Source of the DNA: Balaenoptera acutorostrata
Lineage: Eukaryota > Chordata > Mammalia > Artiodactyla > Balaenopteridae
NCBI RefSeq assembly: GCF_949987535.1
Contig: NC_080074.1
Coordinates: 24,759,268 to 24,823,267 of the forward strand
Reading direction: 5' to 3'
DNA: 64,000 nucleotides
In this document: positions 11,481-23,401 of the stretch, in pieces
Layout: each line of letters begins with the position of its first letter
Numbering within the stretch: the stretch's first letter is position 1
The notes under the pieces: model-generated
The model's input: only the letters and a program-made list of their open reading frames with translations
What the model was told of the DNA's origin: nothing
The model's database searches: none
Position numbers and translations under genes: made by a program

Positions 11481-12842
11481 GTACAGTCACTTTGGGCCCT
11501 AGGGACAAACTGCACACAGGTGAAGGAAAGAGGCCTTTTCCCTGCAGACGGGGCCATAACTCTTTGGAAACTCAAGAATTAAGAATGTTCAGAGTACCCT
11601 TAGTTCAGAAAAACAGAACCGATATTAGAGATGGAGAGAGAGAGAATGATTTTCAACAACTGGCTCACTGATTGTGAGGAACTGGCAAGTCTGAAATCCA
11701 CAGGGCAGGCCAGCAGGTGGAAACTCAGGATTTCAATGTCTTGAGGCAAAATTTCTTCATTTCAGTTTTCACTCTTAAGGCCTTCAACTGATTGGAGGAG
11801 GCTCCCACATCATGGAGGGTTATCTGCCTTACTTAAAGCCAACTGTTTGTAAAGGTTAATCGTATCTACAAAACACCTCCACAGCAATATTTAGAGTAGC
11901 GTTTAACCAAACAGCTGGGCACCGCAGTCTAGCAAAGTTGCCACCCACACTGAACCATCACATATCAGATTGGGAATTCTTAAGAGTACCTTCTGCACAG
12001 GCGTCAGAATTCCCACCAAAAACACAAGAAAGTAGTAGGAGCAGCGTTGGTGGCTGGTGGTGGCGGCCCGTCGGAACAACAGAACATGAGGACTCCTATG
12101 AGCACGTGTGAAACACCCTCTGGATGCCCTCAGAAATACCTGGCTGGAAAGGACTACGCAGGTGAAGGAGGCAAGAGCCACAGAAGTTTTTGGTATTATC
12201 ATTAATCCCACTAACGTGGGGAAAGACTTTGCAACTTGAAAAATGAATTTTGGAAATAATAAAATTCTTCATCTACAAGGAGCCTGTAGGTGACAAGAGC
12301 ACAGGATGTGTGGATATTTTATTGCATGAAGTCTGTAAGGGCAGAAGGAGAAAGGAGCAGAAAGGTAGGAGCCGCTCCTGTGTTATGAGGGAGCTCTATG
12401 TGATGAAGTTGGGAGGACAAACACGCTGAACAGGGCAGAGTGGGAGAGACCCTTCCCTGTAGATCCAGTGGTTTGACTGCTGCCAGGTAGAGCTTAGTTG
12501 CTATACCACCTGTCAATTTCCCTGGAGGCCAGTAAGCCGAAACACTGTTTTGGTTCCCCAGATTCTAAGGCTCAAGCCTGGGGGAGAATGGACCTCAAGT
12601 CATTCTGAGATGGGACATGTCTCTGCTTTCAAGCTCCTATGGTCTTGGAATGATTCAGGAGAGAATCAGTAGTGACAATCTTAACAGGGACTTCTGGACT
12701 GTATCAGCCGAGGCTGAGAACTTAAGTACCATTATGTATGTATACAAGGTAAGCTGGGGCTGAAAAAATAGCCCAGTATATAAATCTTGTCAGCTTCTAG
12801 GGATATACACACGTATTTTTTTCTCCAAACCTGCTTCTTCTC
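11481..12842. other. unassigned DNA with a small CpG-bearing patch
   Basis: No repeat assigned. Around 12045-12110 there is a short GC-rich stretch containing several CpGs, followed by an AATAAA-like signal near 12258. This might be an old processed pseudogene, but I cannot name a parent gene. Confidence 0.3.
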
Positions 12843-12856
12843 CAGCAGCCTTTTTC

Positions 12857-13057
12857 ATTTATTTTTTTTTTAACATCTTTATTGGAGTATAATTGCTTTA
12901 CAATGTTGTGTTAGTTTCTGTTGTATAACAAAGTAAATCAGCTATACGTATACATATATCCCCATATCCCCTCCCCCTTGCGTCTCCCTCCCACCCTCCC
13001 TATCCCACCCTTCTAGGTGGTCACAAAGCACCCAGCTGATTTCCCTGTGCTATGCGG
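12857..13057 (-). mobile_element. 5'-truncated young L1 (3'UTR only) with target duplication
   Basis: About 200 bp of the 3' end of a cetartiodactyl L1 in antisense. It begins with a T run (reverse of the poly(A) tail), then taacatctttattggagt and the tacgtatacatatatcccc block. It is flanked by a perfect 14-bp direct repeat, cagcagcctttttc, at 12843-12856 and 13058-13071, the signature of target-primed reverse transcription. The same tail sequence ends the larger L1 at 25.1 kb and the L1 at 60.4 kb. Confidence 0.92.
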
Positions 13058-13084
13058 CAGCAGCCTTTTTCTTAGAAACCAATT

Positions 13085-13625
13085 CACCCAGTCCCCCAGC
13101 CTGGAGAATGTCCTTAATTCCTTCCACTCAAGTTCAGTCACTCTCCAAGTTCTGTTGATTTTTACCTCCTAAAAAATCTCTTAAACTCAAACCCCTCCTC
13201 TTCATCCTACTACTGCTCTTTGCAGCTGACTTTCCTGCCTCTAGTCCTCAGCCACTCTAACCCATCCTTCATATTAGAATGACGGTTCCAAAATGAAAAT
13301 CCAGTGCTGTCACTTTCCTACTTCTCTCTCTTCCCAGAGCCATTACGATAAAGGAGAAACCCATAAAAGGGGGAAGTAAGGCTTTTGTAATCTGGTCCTT
13401 GTTTACTTCTTCCGTCTTACCCTACACATAGCTATATCAGCCACTCGCAGTTTCTTTTTCTCTTTTTAAATCTCCACATATGCAGCCCTCCCTGGAATGC
13501 TCTTCCTACTTCTTTGCTAAGCTGACTCCTACTTCTTTAAGACCTAGATCAAAGGGCATTTCCTCCAATTCGCCCTGGCCTGAGTTGGATGTTTCTCTCC
13601 TAGCCTAGGATTGTTTGAGAAGCCA
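13085..13625 (+). mobile_element. L2 LINE 3' region
   Basis: Sense L2 3' sequence is readable: ccagtgctgtcactttcctac, taatctggtccttgtttac, ccctggaatgctcttcc, then ctcctacttctttaagacc. Diverged but collinear over about 500 bp. The young L1 fragment to its left inserted at or near its margin. Confidence 0.7.
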
Positions 13626-14629
13626 CATGTCTGGAGACTTTCTCTTTCTTTCATTGTATGTGATGATAGGTATGGGTTCACCTACCACCACCCCTGCCCA
13701 CCACCCTGCCAGCCTCCGCTGGGTGCTCTGCCTGGATACTTGCTCCAGCACAGAAGCCAGGCTAACTTCGCTTCTTAGACTGAAGATCTTCTCAAAACCA
13801 TACTCAGGAGTGGGCCTCATTATTACTGTCCCACGCCCAGGAAGACTAGAACTCAGTGTTTATCACAGACATTTGTTTTGTCACAGCACAACTTACACTG
13901 AAGACAAAGCTTTACAGAGTTATACAGTAAACAGCTGCCTTCAGGATCTCCTGGTCTGAAAGACACAGCAGCGTCTTTGTAACATCCCCAGCAGGGTGAC
14001 TTTCAATCCCTGATTCACCCAGGTATTGGTTTATTGGCATTCTTTCCCTGTCACTTGCAAATAAGTAGCTCTTCCAAAAAAGTAGCTCTTCCAAAAGTAG
14101 GTAAATAAACACAAATTTTAAAAGAGCAACCATTTCTATTATTCTCCAGCAAAGAGCAGGAAAGGGAAATAGGAAAGGTCTTCATGTTTGTTGTATCTGC
14201 CTTGGGATCTGGTTTCCTAAAATTAAGGCCAAAACAAAGTTTGCAGTCTCCTCTGACAATATATGTGGATAGTCAGGTAAGGTTATTTGCTTACCAGACA
14301 GCATTTGGTGTTACCAAGACAGCCACTTAAAGAACCACAGTGGATTAAGGAAATCCTTCAGAAAAGAAAGGCATCTGACAGCGCCAGGACAATTGAGGAA
14401 TTAACTTCAGGGAGAGTCATCTCCAGCCTGAAAAAAGCAAGCACAGGAAACAGAATCAGGAAGTCAACAAGAATGAAGCAGCCCCATCTCTTCTCTTGGT
14501 CATTATTGCCTTTTCCTGAAGCAGTGTCTACACTGGCCAAATTATTATTCTTCTGAAAATAAGCAAACCTCAGTGATTCAAACTAGTAAAATCAGGAGGA
14601 ACCACATTAACCAAATACCTGGATAAAAG
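13626..14629. other. unassigned DNA with a small tandem duplication
   Basis: No repeat family or gene recognised. A 16-bp unit (agtagctcttccaaaa) occurs twice in tandem, at 14064 and 14081. Frames at 13615-13959 and 14287-14556 lack any recognisable motif. Confidence 0.35.
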
Positions 14630-15000
14630 CTGGACTCAGAGAAACAGAGCAGAGTGGTGGTTACCAGGGGTTAGAGGGTGGAGGAAATAAGGGGATATTG
14701 GTCAAAGGGTACAAATGTCCAGTTATGAGATGAACAAGTTCTGGGGATCTAATGTACGGCATGATGGTTACAGTTAATAAAGTATCATAACTTGAAAAGT
14801 TGCTGAGAGAGTAAATCTTGAATGTTCTCACCACAAAAAAGAAATGGGAATTATGTGATGGGATGGAGGTGTCAAGCTAACGTATGGTGGTAATCATGTT
14901 GCAATATATATCAAATCAACACTTGTATACCTTAAATTTACACAGTGGTATATGTCAATTATATCATCATAAAGCTGGAAAAAATAATAATAAATAAAAA
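14630..15000 (+). mobile_element. L1MA/L1MB-type 3'UTR
   Basis: Strong collinear match to the 3' end of an older placental L1: tggtggttaccaggggtta, ggtcaaagggtacaaatgt, aggtgtcaagctaacgtatgg, gtcaattatatcatcataaa, ending in an A-rich tail at about 14979-15000. It is a 5'-truncated, dead copy in sense orientation. Confidence 0.85.
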
Positions 15001-15169
15001 CATTTTTAAAACTGCAAATTAGGTTTGTAGAGCATAGAGTATGGAGGTTTTTATGTAGATAAATTGTCATCATAATTACGTGTTAGTTAAAATTTCAAAT
15101 AAATTCAAATTCTTGTGTTCCAGAACATGGTAGTAGGGAGCATGTTGAAAAAAGCCAGCCACAGAACCT

Positions 15170-15260
15170 ACAATTCATTCATTCATTCATTCTACAAGTA
15201 TTTTTGAAGCAACCATATATAAGTACTATATTCATCAGTAAAAACAAACAGTAACTACCT
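15170..15260 (-). mobile_element. L2 LINE terminal fragment with (ATTC)n
   Basis: Begins with five ATTC units, then ctacaagtatttttgaagc, the reverse complement of the L2 terminus. Short and diverged. Confidence 0.5.
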
Positions 15261-15264
15261 TGGA

Positions 15265-15470
15265 GTTAAGAAAATAGAGCCACACTGCCCAAGTTTAGTC
15301 CCTAACCATGCCACTTAGTTTTAACTATGGAACCTTGAATAAGTTCTTGAATCTTCGTATAACTCAGTATCTTCATCTGTAAAGTGTGTTTAATGAGAGT
15401 ACCTTGACCTCATAGGATTGTTGTGAGGACGAAATAAGTTTGTAAATATAAAGTACTTATCTTTACATTT
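15265..15470 (+). mobile_element. MIR SINE
   Basis: Sense MIR with cttcatctgtaaagtgtg, a cctcataggattgttgtgag block at 15409-15428 and a degenerate 5' tRNA part. The 15540-15605 segment (ctatatgccatgtactagg) may be a further MIR or L2 scrap. Confidence 0.75.
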
Positions 15471-15605
15471 GTGTATATACAATGCCTGCCAGGTCACATA
15501 ACAATAACAACAACACCAAAAAACCACAACCAGTCTTTATGGGGCATTTACTATATGCCATGTACTAGGTATAGCAAATATTTAATAAATGTTAGCCCTT
15601 ATTAT

Positions 15606-16329
15606 TGTTGTTATTACAATTATTACTTGGATCCTTTAGTTTTGTATTGTAATTAAAAAATCAGAAATATTCTTATTTTTATAGTTGTCATTACTGCTAA
15701 GTCAATAGCTTTGGCAGGTTTCCACCATACTCTGAGGGTGAAATTAGAGAAAATAGACCCAAAATATACTATAGGTCTAACATAATAGTCATCTGACAAT
15801 ATCTGAGTTTAGACCATAAGCCTAAAAGGCCAGAGGGAAGTTTTAAGAATATATCTACAGTCCATCATCTAGCATATTCTACGTGTCTAATAAAGAATGT
15901 GCCCAAGGTTAAGGAGAGAGCCTGTCTTCTTGGACCTTGTTTAACAAAGCAAAGCAAGAAGGTAGGCCTATGTCAGAGCAGTGGTTCGGAAAAAAATAAT
16001 GCTGATGGTAAGGGCTCTGAGTTAGTCAGACATGAGGTTTATGTCCAGAAAATTCAACTAAAGCAATGAGGGAGGATGAAGGCAGTTCTGAGTCCAGACA
16101 CACTAGAAGGAAGCTGCAAAAGACTGAGAAACAACAGGAAAATATTCAGTCAGAAGATCAGAAATTCTAGCCATCGGTAACCAAGGCAAGGATCAAGCTT
16201 TCCTACAGACATGTGACAGTCTCCCATCTCTTTTTCACTGGCCGGGGCCTAGGAGGGTCTAACAGATTGTAGGTACTCAAATAGTGGCTGTCTGACTGAA
16301 GCTATTTTTACCCCAGGAGCAATGCCTGG
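15606..16329. other. unassigned DNA
   Basis: No repeat or gene recognised. Confidence 0.35.
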
Positions 16330-16485
16330 AGACCTGTCTAGCATATCATGCTTACATCTGCATGTCTCTTACCCTTATGAGATTGTAACCACCCTAAAAG
16401 CATCAACTACTTCCTCAACTTGGCATTCCCAGAGAGACTCATATTACAGATATTCAATAAACATTTTCTGAATGAATGCATAACT
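16330..16485 (+). mobile_element. L2 LINE 3' end
   Basis: Ends in attcaataaacattttctg followed by aatgaatg, the typical L2 3' terminus with its short tandem ATG/ATGA-type tail. Upstream part is diverged. Confidence 0.6.
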
Positions 16486-17029
16486 ACTATGAGCAAATGA
16501 GCAGACACCAAGGGAGTCTGATCCTGAGCCAACTGCTTTCTGAGAGAAATGTTCCTACACCCTCCCCATCCAGAGCAAAAGGGTTTCAGGGTGGGGGGAC
16601 ATCTGGCCGTGTTGTCTGCCAAGAATCAACAGTGCCATCTTCCAAGAAGAGCAAATCAATTTTCCTTTGGGAAATTACCCCACCCCATCCTCTCCTGGCT
16701 AAGGGTGGGGCTAAGAGTTGAGCCAATCCCCTTTCTCTCCCTGGCATTTGAACCTTAAGCAAAAGAAATGAAAGGAAAGAAAATGGTTGGAGCTAATTCA
16801 TCCCAGCAGTGCCTAAAGAGTCTGTCCATTAGTTCATGCGACCTCGATGGCTATAGTTGTCTTGGTTTCCGTCCTTTCTGAGACCCGGTAATGTAACTCT
16901 TCCTTTGCATCAGTGAGCTTCCCTTTATCCTTTAACAAATTCCTTTGGTCCATAAGTTTAGCAAGAGTCCATTTCAATAGCTATAAACTGAGAATTCAAC
17001 AGATGTGCTATAAGATCCTTGCTCTAGAT
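16486..17029. other. unassigned DNA
   Basis: No repeat recognised. Overlapping frames at 16476-16721 and 16549-16758 have no recognisable domain. Confidence 0.35.
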
Positions 17030-17198
17030 CAGTAGTTCTTAATGTTGGCTGCACATTAGAATCACTGGGGAGTTTTTAAAATCCCAGCACTCAGGCCACA
17101 CCCCAAGCCAATTAAAGGGGACTCTATGAGGCTACAACCAATCCTTGTTAAAGCACCCCAGGTGATCTCTAACATGCAGCCCAGGTTGAGAGTCACTG
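17030..17198. mobile_element. hAT-Charlie nonautonomous element (MER5-like)
   Basis: The ends are imperfect terminal inverted repeats. The left end reads cagtagttcttaatgttggc and goes on to a tgcacattagaatcac block; the right end is its approximate reverse complement, ending ggttgagagtcactg. Flanking 8-mers (ctctagat and ctcaagag) match only partly, as expected of an old 8-bp hAT target duplication. Confidence 0.65.
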
Positions 17199-19009
17199 CT
17201 CAAGAGTTAATGGAAATATGTCCACCTTATTCTCAGAAAATGAAGGAGCCTTGCAATACCCCTTGGTATTTTACAAGTGACACATTTTTAAAGACAGAAT
17301 TTAACCCTAGAGAAAGAACTAAACTCCCACTCAAAATTCGTGTTTTCCCCAAGAATTAAAGAACTAGGAGAGTTTTCATCTTTAATTACTATTTTTACTA
17401 CCAAGTAAATTTAAAGAGTTTCACAACTGTAAGCACTTTCTAATTTTATTAATAACACAAGTAAAGCACAGTGTCAGGGAAGAAGATATCCCTGTTGGTT
17501 TTCATTTAAAATAGATCACGATAATCTATTCCAAGCTTGGAAATATTTCTACTGAAGAATCCCTAGAACCATGTTTAAAGTGGGGCTGTCTTTGGTGACA
17601 TCTGTTGACTAGAAGGTGATCATGAGAAGGGAGAAAACTGACACCTTTTCACTTCCTCTACTCCTTCTGTCTTGTGAGAGACCATTTTCTTAATGTTGTG
17701 GGAAATGCAGTGAGGAAAAAGCCAGCTAAGGAGCCAAGCAATTAAATTGCACAGAAAACAATAAACGTGTCTATAACAAGCGTGAAAGATAAGTTGAAAT
17801 ATTTGACACTTAGTTTCCTAAAGTGAAGACTTGCCTTTTCTTAAGAACAGTTTCTATAGAGAGACTAAGGCAATATGGTGACATTCCAGAAGAAATCCCA
17901 GCTGTGTGCATGCCCTGCACAGGGAATCAAACAGTTACACAAGGACTCGAAAGGAGACGCCTCAATGGAGGCGCATTTCTACTGCTGCTCGGCTGCCACC
18001 CTCTTCTCTCTTGCCCGTGACTCATCCTCAGTGCATGTAGACTTGAGGCACACGTGGGCTACTGTGAGCTCTGCCAGCCTTCGTGGAGTGATGCTGCACC
18101 TGTAGAATCAGCTCTGCTTCCCACAGCCTTGGGTGGGACCCGGTGTCCCTCAAAATCAATTGGGTCCATCCTCTTCTATCAGCTACACAAGGTGATTTTT
18201 ATTTTTTTTTCTATTTTTGTTTTTAGCCCTGATGAGATTGAGTCAATTTGAGAATAGATTTATGTACAGTGAAGCACTGCATAAGTTGAACAACAGAGCT
18301 TAGGCACTTTATGGAATGTACTGCAGTTGAATGCAGAAAGGAAGGGAATGGGGCTCCGCTCCCAAGGAACACGGGAAAGGAGAGTGAGGGGAATACTGGT
18401 GTGTCTGGCACGTGTTCAGGGTGTCCTTTTTTTAAAAAAATTCTTCCCGCTTCTAAATTCAAATATCATGTAAGAATGCATTTTAAAACATTTTTTAAAG
18501 CCGAATAAATTTAAATTAGATGGTATTCATTTGTTGTCTTTTATTTTCATTTATCAGTATAAGAGGAAATAACTCCTTCTGAGAATAGGCCAATCACTAG
18601 GAAACCATTTAGAAACATGTCATCCCACGGGTCAAATATTTTTGTTATAAACATGAATTCAAAAGATATTTAACTGAGACTCTAGTATGTGCTAAGCATA
18701 TGCAGTCAAAAGAATAAAATTCACACTTTCACGATTATAATACAATAAGCCACCTCTCATGCTGTGCTGCCAATTCATTATGTCATCATTCCAAAGCTAT
18801 TTTTGAGCAACTAATTGGCGAAATCTTGGGCAAGACATTGTCTTTCCTAAACTGAGAATGTGATACTAATTCTCTCTTTATGATAGAGTGCATAAGAACA
18901 GTCCACCCGGACAGTATAATGGGTAAAAATGCAATGGAATTGTTCCCTGTGCGTTATTGACTGACCACAGGGCAATACAACTCATGAAAAGAGAAGACGT
19001 ATATGATAA
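17199..19009. other. unassigned DNA
   Basis: No repeat family recognised over 1.8 kb. Frames at 17823-18020, 17875-18105 and 18311-18508 overlap each other and show no domain, so I treat them as chance. A T run and A run around 18190-18440 are simple sequence. Confidence 0.35.
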
Positions 19010-19145
19010 TGGAAAGACAGCTGGACTTGGGATCTGAATACCCAAGTCTGAATTCTGGCCTCTCAAGACACAAACTGTGAAACCACACACTGGTCTCCTC
19101 CTGTTACAGTTTCTTTCATTATAAAATGAGGATGACAACTATAGC
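19010..19145 (+). mobile_element. MIR SINE, degenerate
   Basis: Contains acttgggatctgaatacc, then cagtttctttcattataaaa and tgaggatgacaactatagc, which match MIR sense order. A short L1M-like tail scrap (ctttcttctttatacttttc) lies to the right, around 19349-19368. Confidence 0.5.
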
Positions 19146-19645
19146 TGCCTCCCCAACTGTTAATGAGAAACAAATCAATAACATATGTTCACACACCAAA
19201 CACAGCGGCCTGTGCTCCAGTTTTTGCTGAACCCCAGCCTGAATTCCATTAGTATCAAGCAATGAACATCTGAATTGGCTGCCGTGAACGCCTTTTCACT
19301 TCACCGCGCATAAACCAGGAGTGACCGTGGATTACCTGTGATCTTTACTTTCTTCTTTATACTTTTCTGTACTTTCCAGTTTTCCTACAGCGATCATGTA
19401 TAAATTTTATACGTTTTATGACTAAAAAGATGTGGGTGAATTTTAGAGGCTGGAGTTAGACTGAAGGCATTGGATTCAGTGAACACACGTGAGTTAAGAG
19501 CATTTTGATAACTGTTCGAACTGACCAAAGGACAGAATGTCAGCAAGTCAGAACTCTAAAATTACTGAAGTGAGAAGCTTGCTCCACTCTTATTATTTCT
19601 GTATGAGAAAAACCTTCCTTAATGAGCTCATTGTATACTTATATA

Positions 19646-19861
19646 TAGTTGACCCTTGAACAACATGAGTTTGAACTGCACAGATCCACTTACAAGCGAA
19701 TTTTTTCAGTAAATACCTACTACAGTACTACATGATCTGTGGTTGGTTGAATCCACGGATGTGGAACTGTAGATATGGAGGGCCGACTATAAAGTTATAT
19801 AAAGTTTTTTGCCTGTGCAGAGGGTCAATGCCCCAACCGCCATATTGTTTAGGGTCATCTG
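19646..19861. mobile_element. Tigger/MER2-like DNA transposon relic
   Basis: The left end agttgacccttgaacaacat is matched by an inverted right end (catattgtttagggtcatct), about 21 bp with three or four mismatches. TA dinucleotides flank both sides, as expected for Tc1/mariner-pogo type insertion. The 0.2-kb length indicates a nonautonomous or internally deleted copy with no transposase. Confidence 0.75.
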
Positions 19862-19899
19862 TAGTTTAAAATGTTCATTTATTGTCTGTTTATAATAAC

Positions 19900-20045
19900 A
19901 TAATGGCCATTTATTGAGCACTTATTATCAGGTGTCAGGTGTTTTGCAAACAATCTTACCAACACTATAAGAAATGTATTTTTATCCCCATTTTATCTAC
20001 AGGGAAAATCAAAGTAATTTTCCCAAGGTTGTGGCCAGTAAATGG
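19900..20045 (-). mobile_element. MIR SINE
   Basis: Antisense MIR: ttattgagcacttattatc, tccccattttatctacagg, ttttcccaaggttgtggcc. Diverged. Confidence 0.6.
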
Positions 20046-20961
20046 TTGTGTCTGGTACCACCATTAATCCACTCTACTCTCTCCCATTTTACTTTCCCGT
20101 ATTATGGAGGCTAGTTTTCAGACTCCCTTGCAGCTCTGGTTCAGCCAAGCAGATACACCCATGCAAGACAAGGAAGATAGATGTGAGCACCAAATGAAGA
20201 GATAGGATTCTTTGCCAAGGGCAGTCTTTGGTTCTTCGAGTGCAGTGGTCAAGGAGGCTATGTGTTCAATGCATAGGAGTGGTGAGCAGCAGACAGAGTC
20301 AGTAGTGAGGGCTTATATAAAGAAGTCCCTTGCAATTTTGGAGTGCTTCTGCTGGTTGCATTATTCCTGTTTTTACAGCATGCAAACATGTTTCCCAGGC
20401 CTGGAAAGTCTGCAAGTTATCCAATATTCTGTAATAAAGTCATTTCCATTTAAACTACTTAGAGTGAATTCTGTTGTGTGCAACTAAAGAATCGAGGTTA
20501 ACCAATGGATCTTTTATACTACATGCTTTTCGCACCTTGTCTATGTTTTTTCCAACTATTAGAAACTGTCTTTTTTTAATAGAAACGGCAAAAAGAAAGA
20601 AACAAACAAACCTGGATCTGGGATTCCTAAGACCAAAGAGATGACTTTAAGGCAATGTAGCTATGACTGAAAAGAGTAAAGAACCAAAAAAGTTAAATCA
20701 GAGGACTAGCTTAAGGCAAGGACTCCAGGAAAGATTAAATCAACAAAGATCTGAAAAAGCAGCTGAAAGGGGAAAGCAGAAGTGTCAGCTAGGGTGAGAG
20801 AGCAGTTCAAAAGTATCTGGACACACATTCCAGAAGAGTTCAGGGGTAACACTGCTGTGGACAAAACACAGCAGTTTGACCTGGGCCTGGTCACAAAAAT
20901 CACACTGGGAATCCCATTAACTGTTTCAAAGATTGCAGGCTAAAAATCATACAGCCTAGGT
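20046..20961. other. unassigned DNA
   Basis: No repeat or gene recognised. The frame at 20212-20487 shows no domain. Confidence 0.35.
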
Positions 20962-21174
20962 CAAGGGTTAATAAACTCTGGCTCACAAACAAAATCCTGC
21001 CTGCTGGCTTTTTTGTAAATAAAGCTTTATTGGAACACAGACACACCCATTCACTTACAAATTGCCTATGGGTGCTTTCACATCGTAGGGTTGAGCAGTT
21101 GTCACAGAGACCATATAACCCACAAAGCCTAAAATATTTATCCGGCCCTTTACAGAAAAATTTGCTGACTCTTG
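20962..21174 (-). mobile_element. MER20 hAT-Charlie element
   Basis: A nearly full-length MER20 relic: it begins caagggttaataaactctgg, contains aaataaagctttattggaac and cctaaaatatttatccggcc, and ends tttgctgactcttg. The ends are inverted repeats and the flanking 8-mers (gcctaggt and gtctagga) agree at most positions, consistent with an old hAT target duplication. MER20 copies have been reported as regulatory elements in some mammalian tissues; nothing here shows such a role. Confidence 0.88.
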
Positions 21175-22914
21175 GTCTAGGAGGTTGGGAGGGCAAAGTC
21201 ATTTGGAATTGATAAGTCAGTTTTTAATATCTGTCAACAGAAAAGGGACAATGTGGACAGATACAGGGACCAAGATTGCTTCCTGAAGAGAAGAAGACTT
21301 TTAACCCCCTTTGGTGGAAGCAGTCTCCAGGACTATTTAGTCTGCAGGTGTCCTTGCGTGTGTGTGTTGTGGCGGGGGTGGGGGGGGTTGGGAATGAAGA
21401 ACATCAGAGGTGCTGAAGTGAGTAAGGAATTGAAGAGCTTGAAAGAAATAAAACTGTAACCAGAGGATGTAGATGATAAATCAGGAGAGAGAATGCAAAT
21501 AGAGGTGGAAAGTTTAGAAACTCAGGCTACAGCTCCAGAGGTATTTAAGTGAGAAAGAGGAGGTATAGATGGGTAGTCAGAGAAATAATAGGCAGCCCAT
21601 TTGAGACCATACCTCAAGGGCCAAGTCATTGTGGGCGATGATTTTTCAATGTGTTCCTATTATGCACAAGGCACTGAGTCGGGTCCTCAGAGAGTTTGCA
21701 GACTAGAGAAGGATACAGGTGTAGCTCATAGCTCCAAAACAGTGGAGTGGCTAAGCAGCAGCCTTTGAACTGACAGTTGAGGGAACCTTCAGCGATCTTA
21801 GTAAAGAGAGGTGCAGTCTGTGTAATTTGGAGGAATAACAGCTGTTCTGAAAGGGGTCTCTGGGAATTTCAAATAGCGAGATGGAATAGTGCTCCAGAAG
21901 TGATTAAGATGAAAGGAAGGAGATGAAACGATAGCTGGAAGGCATAAATGGGTCTCATGTTGCTTTCTGAAAGATGGGTGCTATAGCCAAAAACCCTTTT
22001 CATCATACAGAGATGGCGGCCGTGGCAGCATTCTTTGTAATAGAATTTGACCTGTGGGTGAGCGGCTTCCATTCTCTCTGACTACCAGAAGATTTTTCTT
22101 GGCTGTGTTTTGGAAAAACAGAAAGAAATGCCAATTCTACTGCAAACCACTATAAATGTTACCTACACTGTGCCTGTGGCTACTTTATCCAAGGGTAATG
22201 AGAGGATGACCAGAATAAAAATACTCCGCAGCCTTTCTCAGCAGCAAACAGGCAGTGTTTGAGTAAGCACAGAAGAAAAAGGGAGAGCCCTTCCTGAGTG
22301 GACGAGGGCAACAAAAGGCAGTTATTCAACCATCAGCCAACTTGGGCCCCTGCAAGAACCTGCTGCTGCAGCTGCCTCAGCTCTCCCAGGGGAGGGGGGT
22401 CAAGTCAGCCCCTGGGAGTCGTGCTAGATAAGCTGAAGAAGCAAAGAGAATCTTATACGTCCCAAACTTATGGGACTCTGAAAGTTGAGATTTCTTTATT
22501 TTCCTGCCACCATTTTTGTCACCTCTGAAGACTTGCAACTCAAACTTGAGGAAGCCACTTAAGCTTTTTGGGTCCCTTTTTCCATCTATAATAATGAAGA
22601 TGATAAAAATTGTGCCTTCCTCCTCAAGGAGTTTGAGCTACTGCTATCAAAATGTCTTACAAAGAGAAAGTTGCTCCTGTAGAAACTCAACACTTATGTG
22701 CTGAGGTTTGGCAATTTTCTCTAAGGAGCACTTTGGGAACCACTGAGAAGCGAGATTTAGATGCTTGTCGAGCCTAACGGTAAAGATAAAGGAAGTCTGG
22801 ATTCTGCAAGATCCTGCAGAGCGACATCTCAGCAGATTCTCCAACTACATGGGGCACTTCCTAGCAAAGCAAGGTGTATGTGAGAAAGGCTGATGGCTGC
22901 AGGGAAAGTAATAC
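21175..22914. other. unassigned DNA with an L2-like scrap and a G-rich tract
   Basis: Mostly unassigned. 21635-21760 looks like an antisense L2/MIR tail (cctattatgcacaaggcact, agagtttgcagactagag). A G-rich tract lies at 21371-21392. No gene recognised. Confidence 0.4.
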
Positions 22915-23160
22915 TTACAGGATACTGGTTAAGAGATTGGATTCTAGAGCCAGACCACCCAGCTCCATCACCCTCTACCGTGTGACTTGTTACAAATCCA
23001 CCATCCTCTCTGACCTTCAGTTCCCTCGCCTGTAAAGTGTAGATAACCGTACATACTTCAGTAGGTTCTATTAAAGAGTAAAAGAAATAATGAATGTAAA
23101 GTACTCAGCACAGTGCCTGGAACACAGGAAGCAACCCAAAATGTTAGCTATTAATATAAT
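22915..23160 (+). mobile_element. MIR SINE
   Basis: Close to full length in sense: actggttaagagattggatt, ccgtgtgacttgttacaaa, cctgtaaagtgtagataacc, and cagcacagtgcctggaacac near the 3' end. Confidence 0.85.
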
Positions 23161-23266
23161 TATATTTTGATATCAATGAAGGCTCAAGGAACCTGCCATG
23201 GGAAGGAGGTTACAGAGGGACTGACCTCACTTGGAATCAGGGAGTCAATAAAGATATTTCTGGAGA

Positions 23267-23391
23267 GGGAATTCCCTGGTGGTCCAATGGTTAGGGCTCC
23301 ATGCTCTCAAGGCCGAGGACCCAGGTTTGATCCCTGGTCAGGGTACTAAAAGCCCACAAGCTGGGTGGTGTGGCCAAAAAAAAAATTTTTT
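23267..23391 (+). mobile_element. short CHR-type tRNA-derived SINE with target duplication
   Basis: Starts ggaattccctggtggtcc and carries an A-box-like block (ccaatggttag) and a B-box-like block (ggtttgatccctgg), the internal RNA polymerase III promoter inherited from a tRNA. It ends in an A run followed by T. The direct repeat tttctggaga flanks it at 23257-23266 and 23392-23401. CHR SINEs are specific to cetaceans, hippos and ruminants and are mobilised by L1. Confidence 0.93.
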
Positions 23392-23401
23392 TTTCTGGAG
23401 A

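Noticed and set aside
23267..23391. Possible tRNA gene with A and B boxes
   Set aside because: The promoter boxes belong to a SINE with target duplication and A-rich tail; it does not fold as a complete tRNA cloverleaf by eye.
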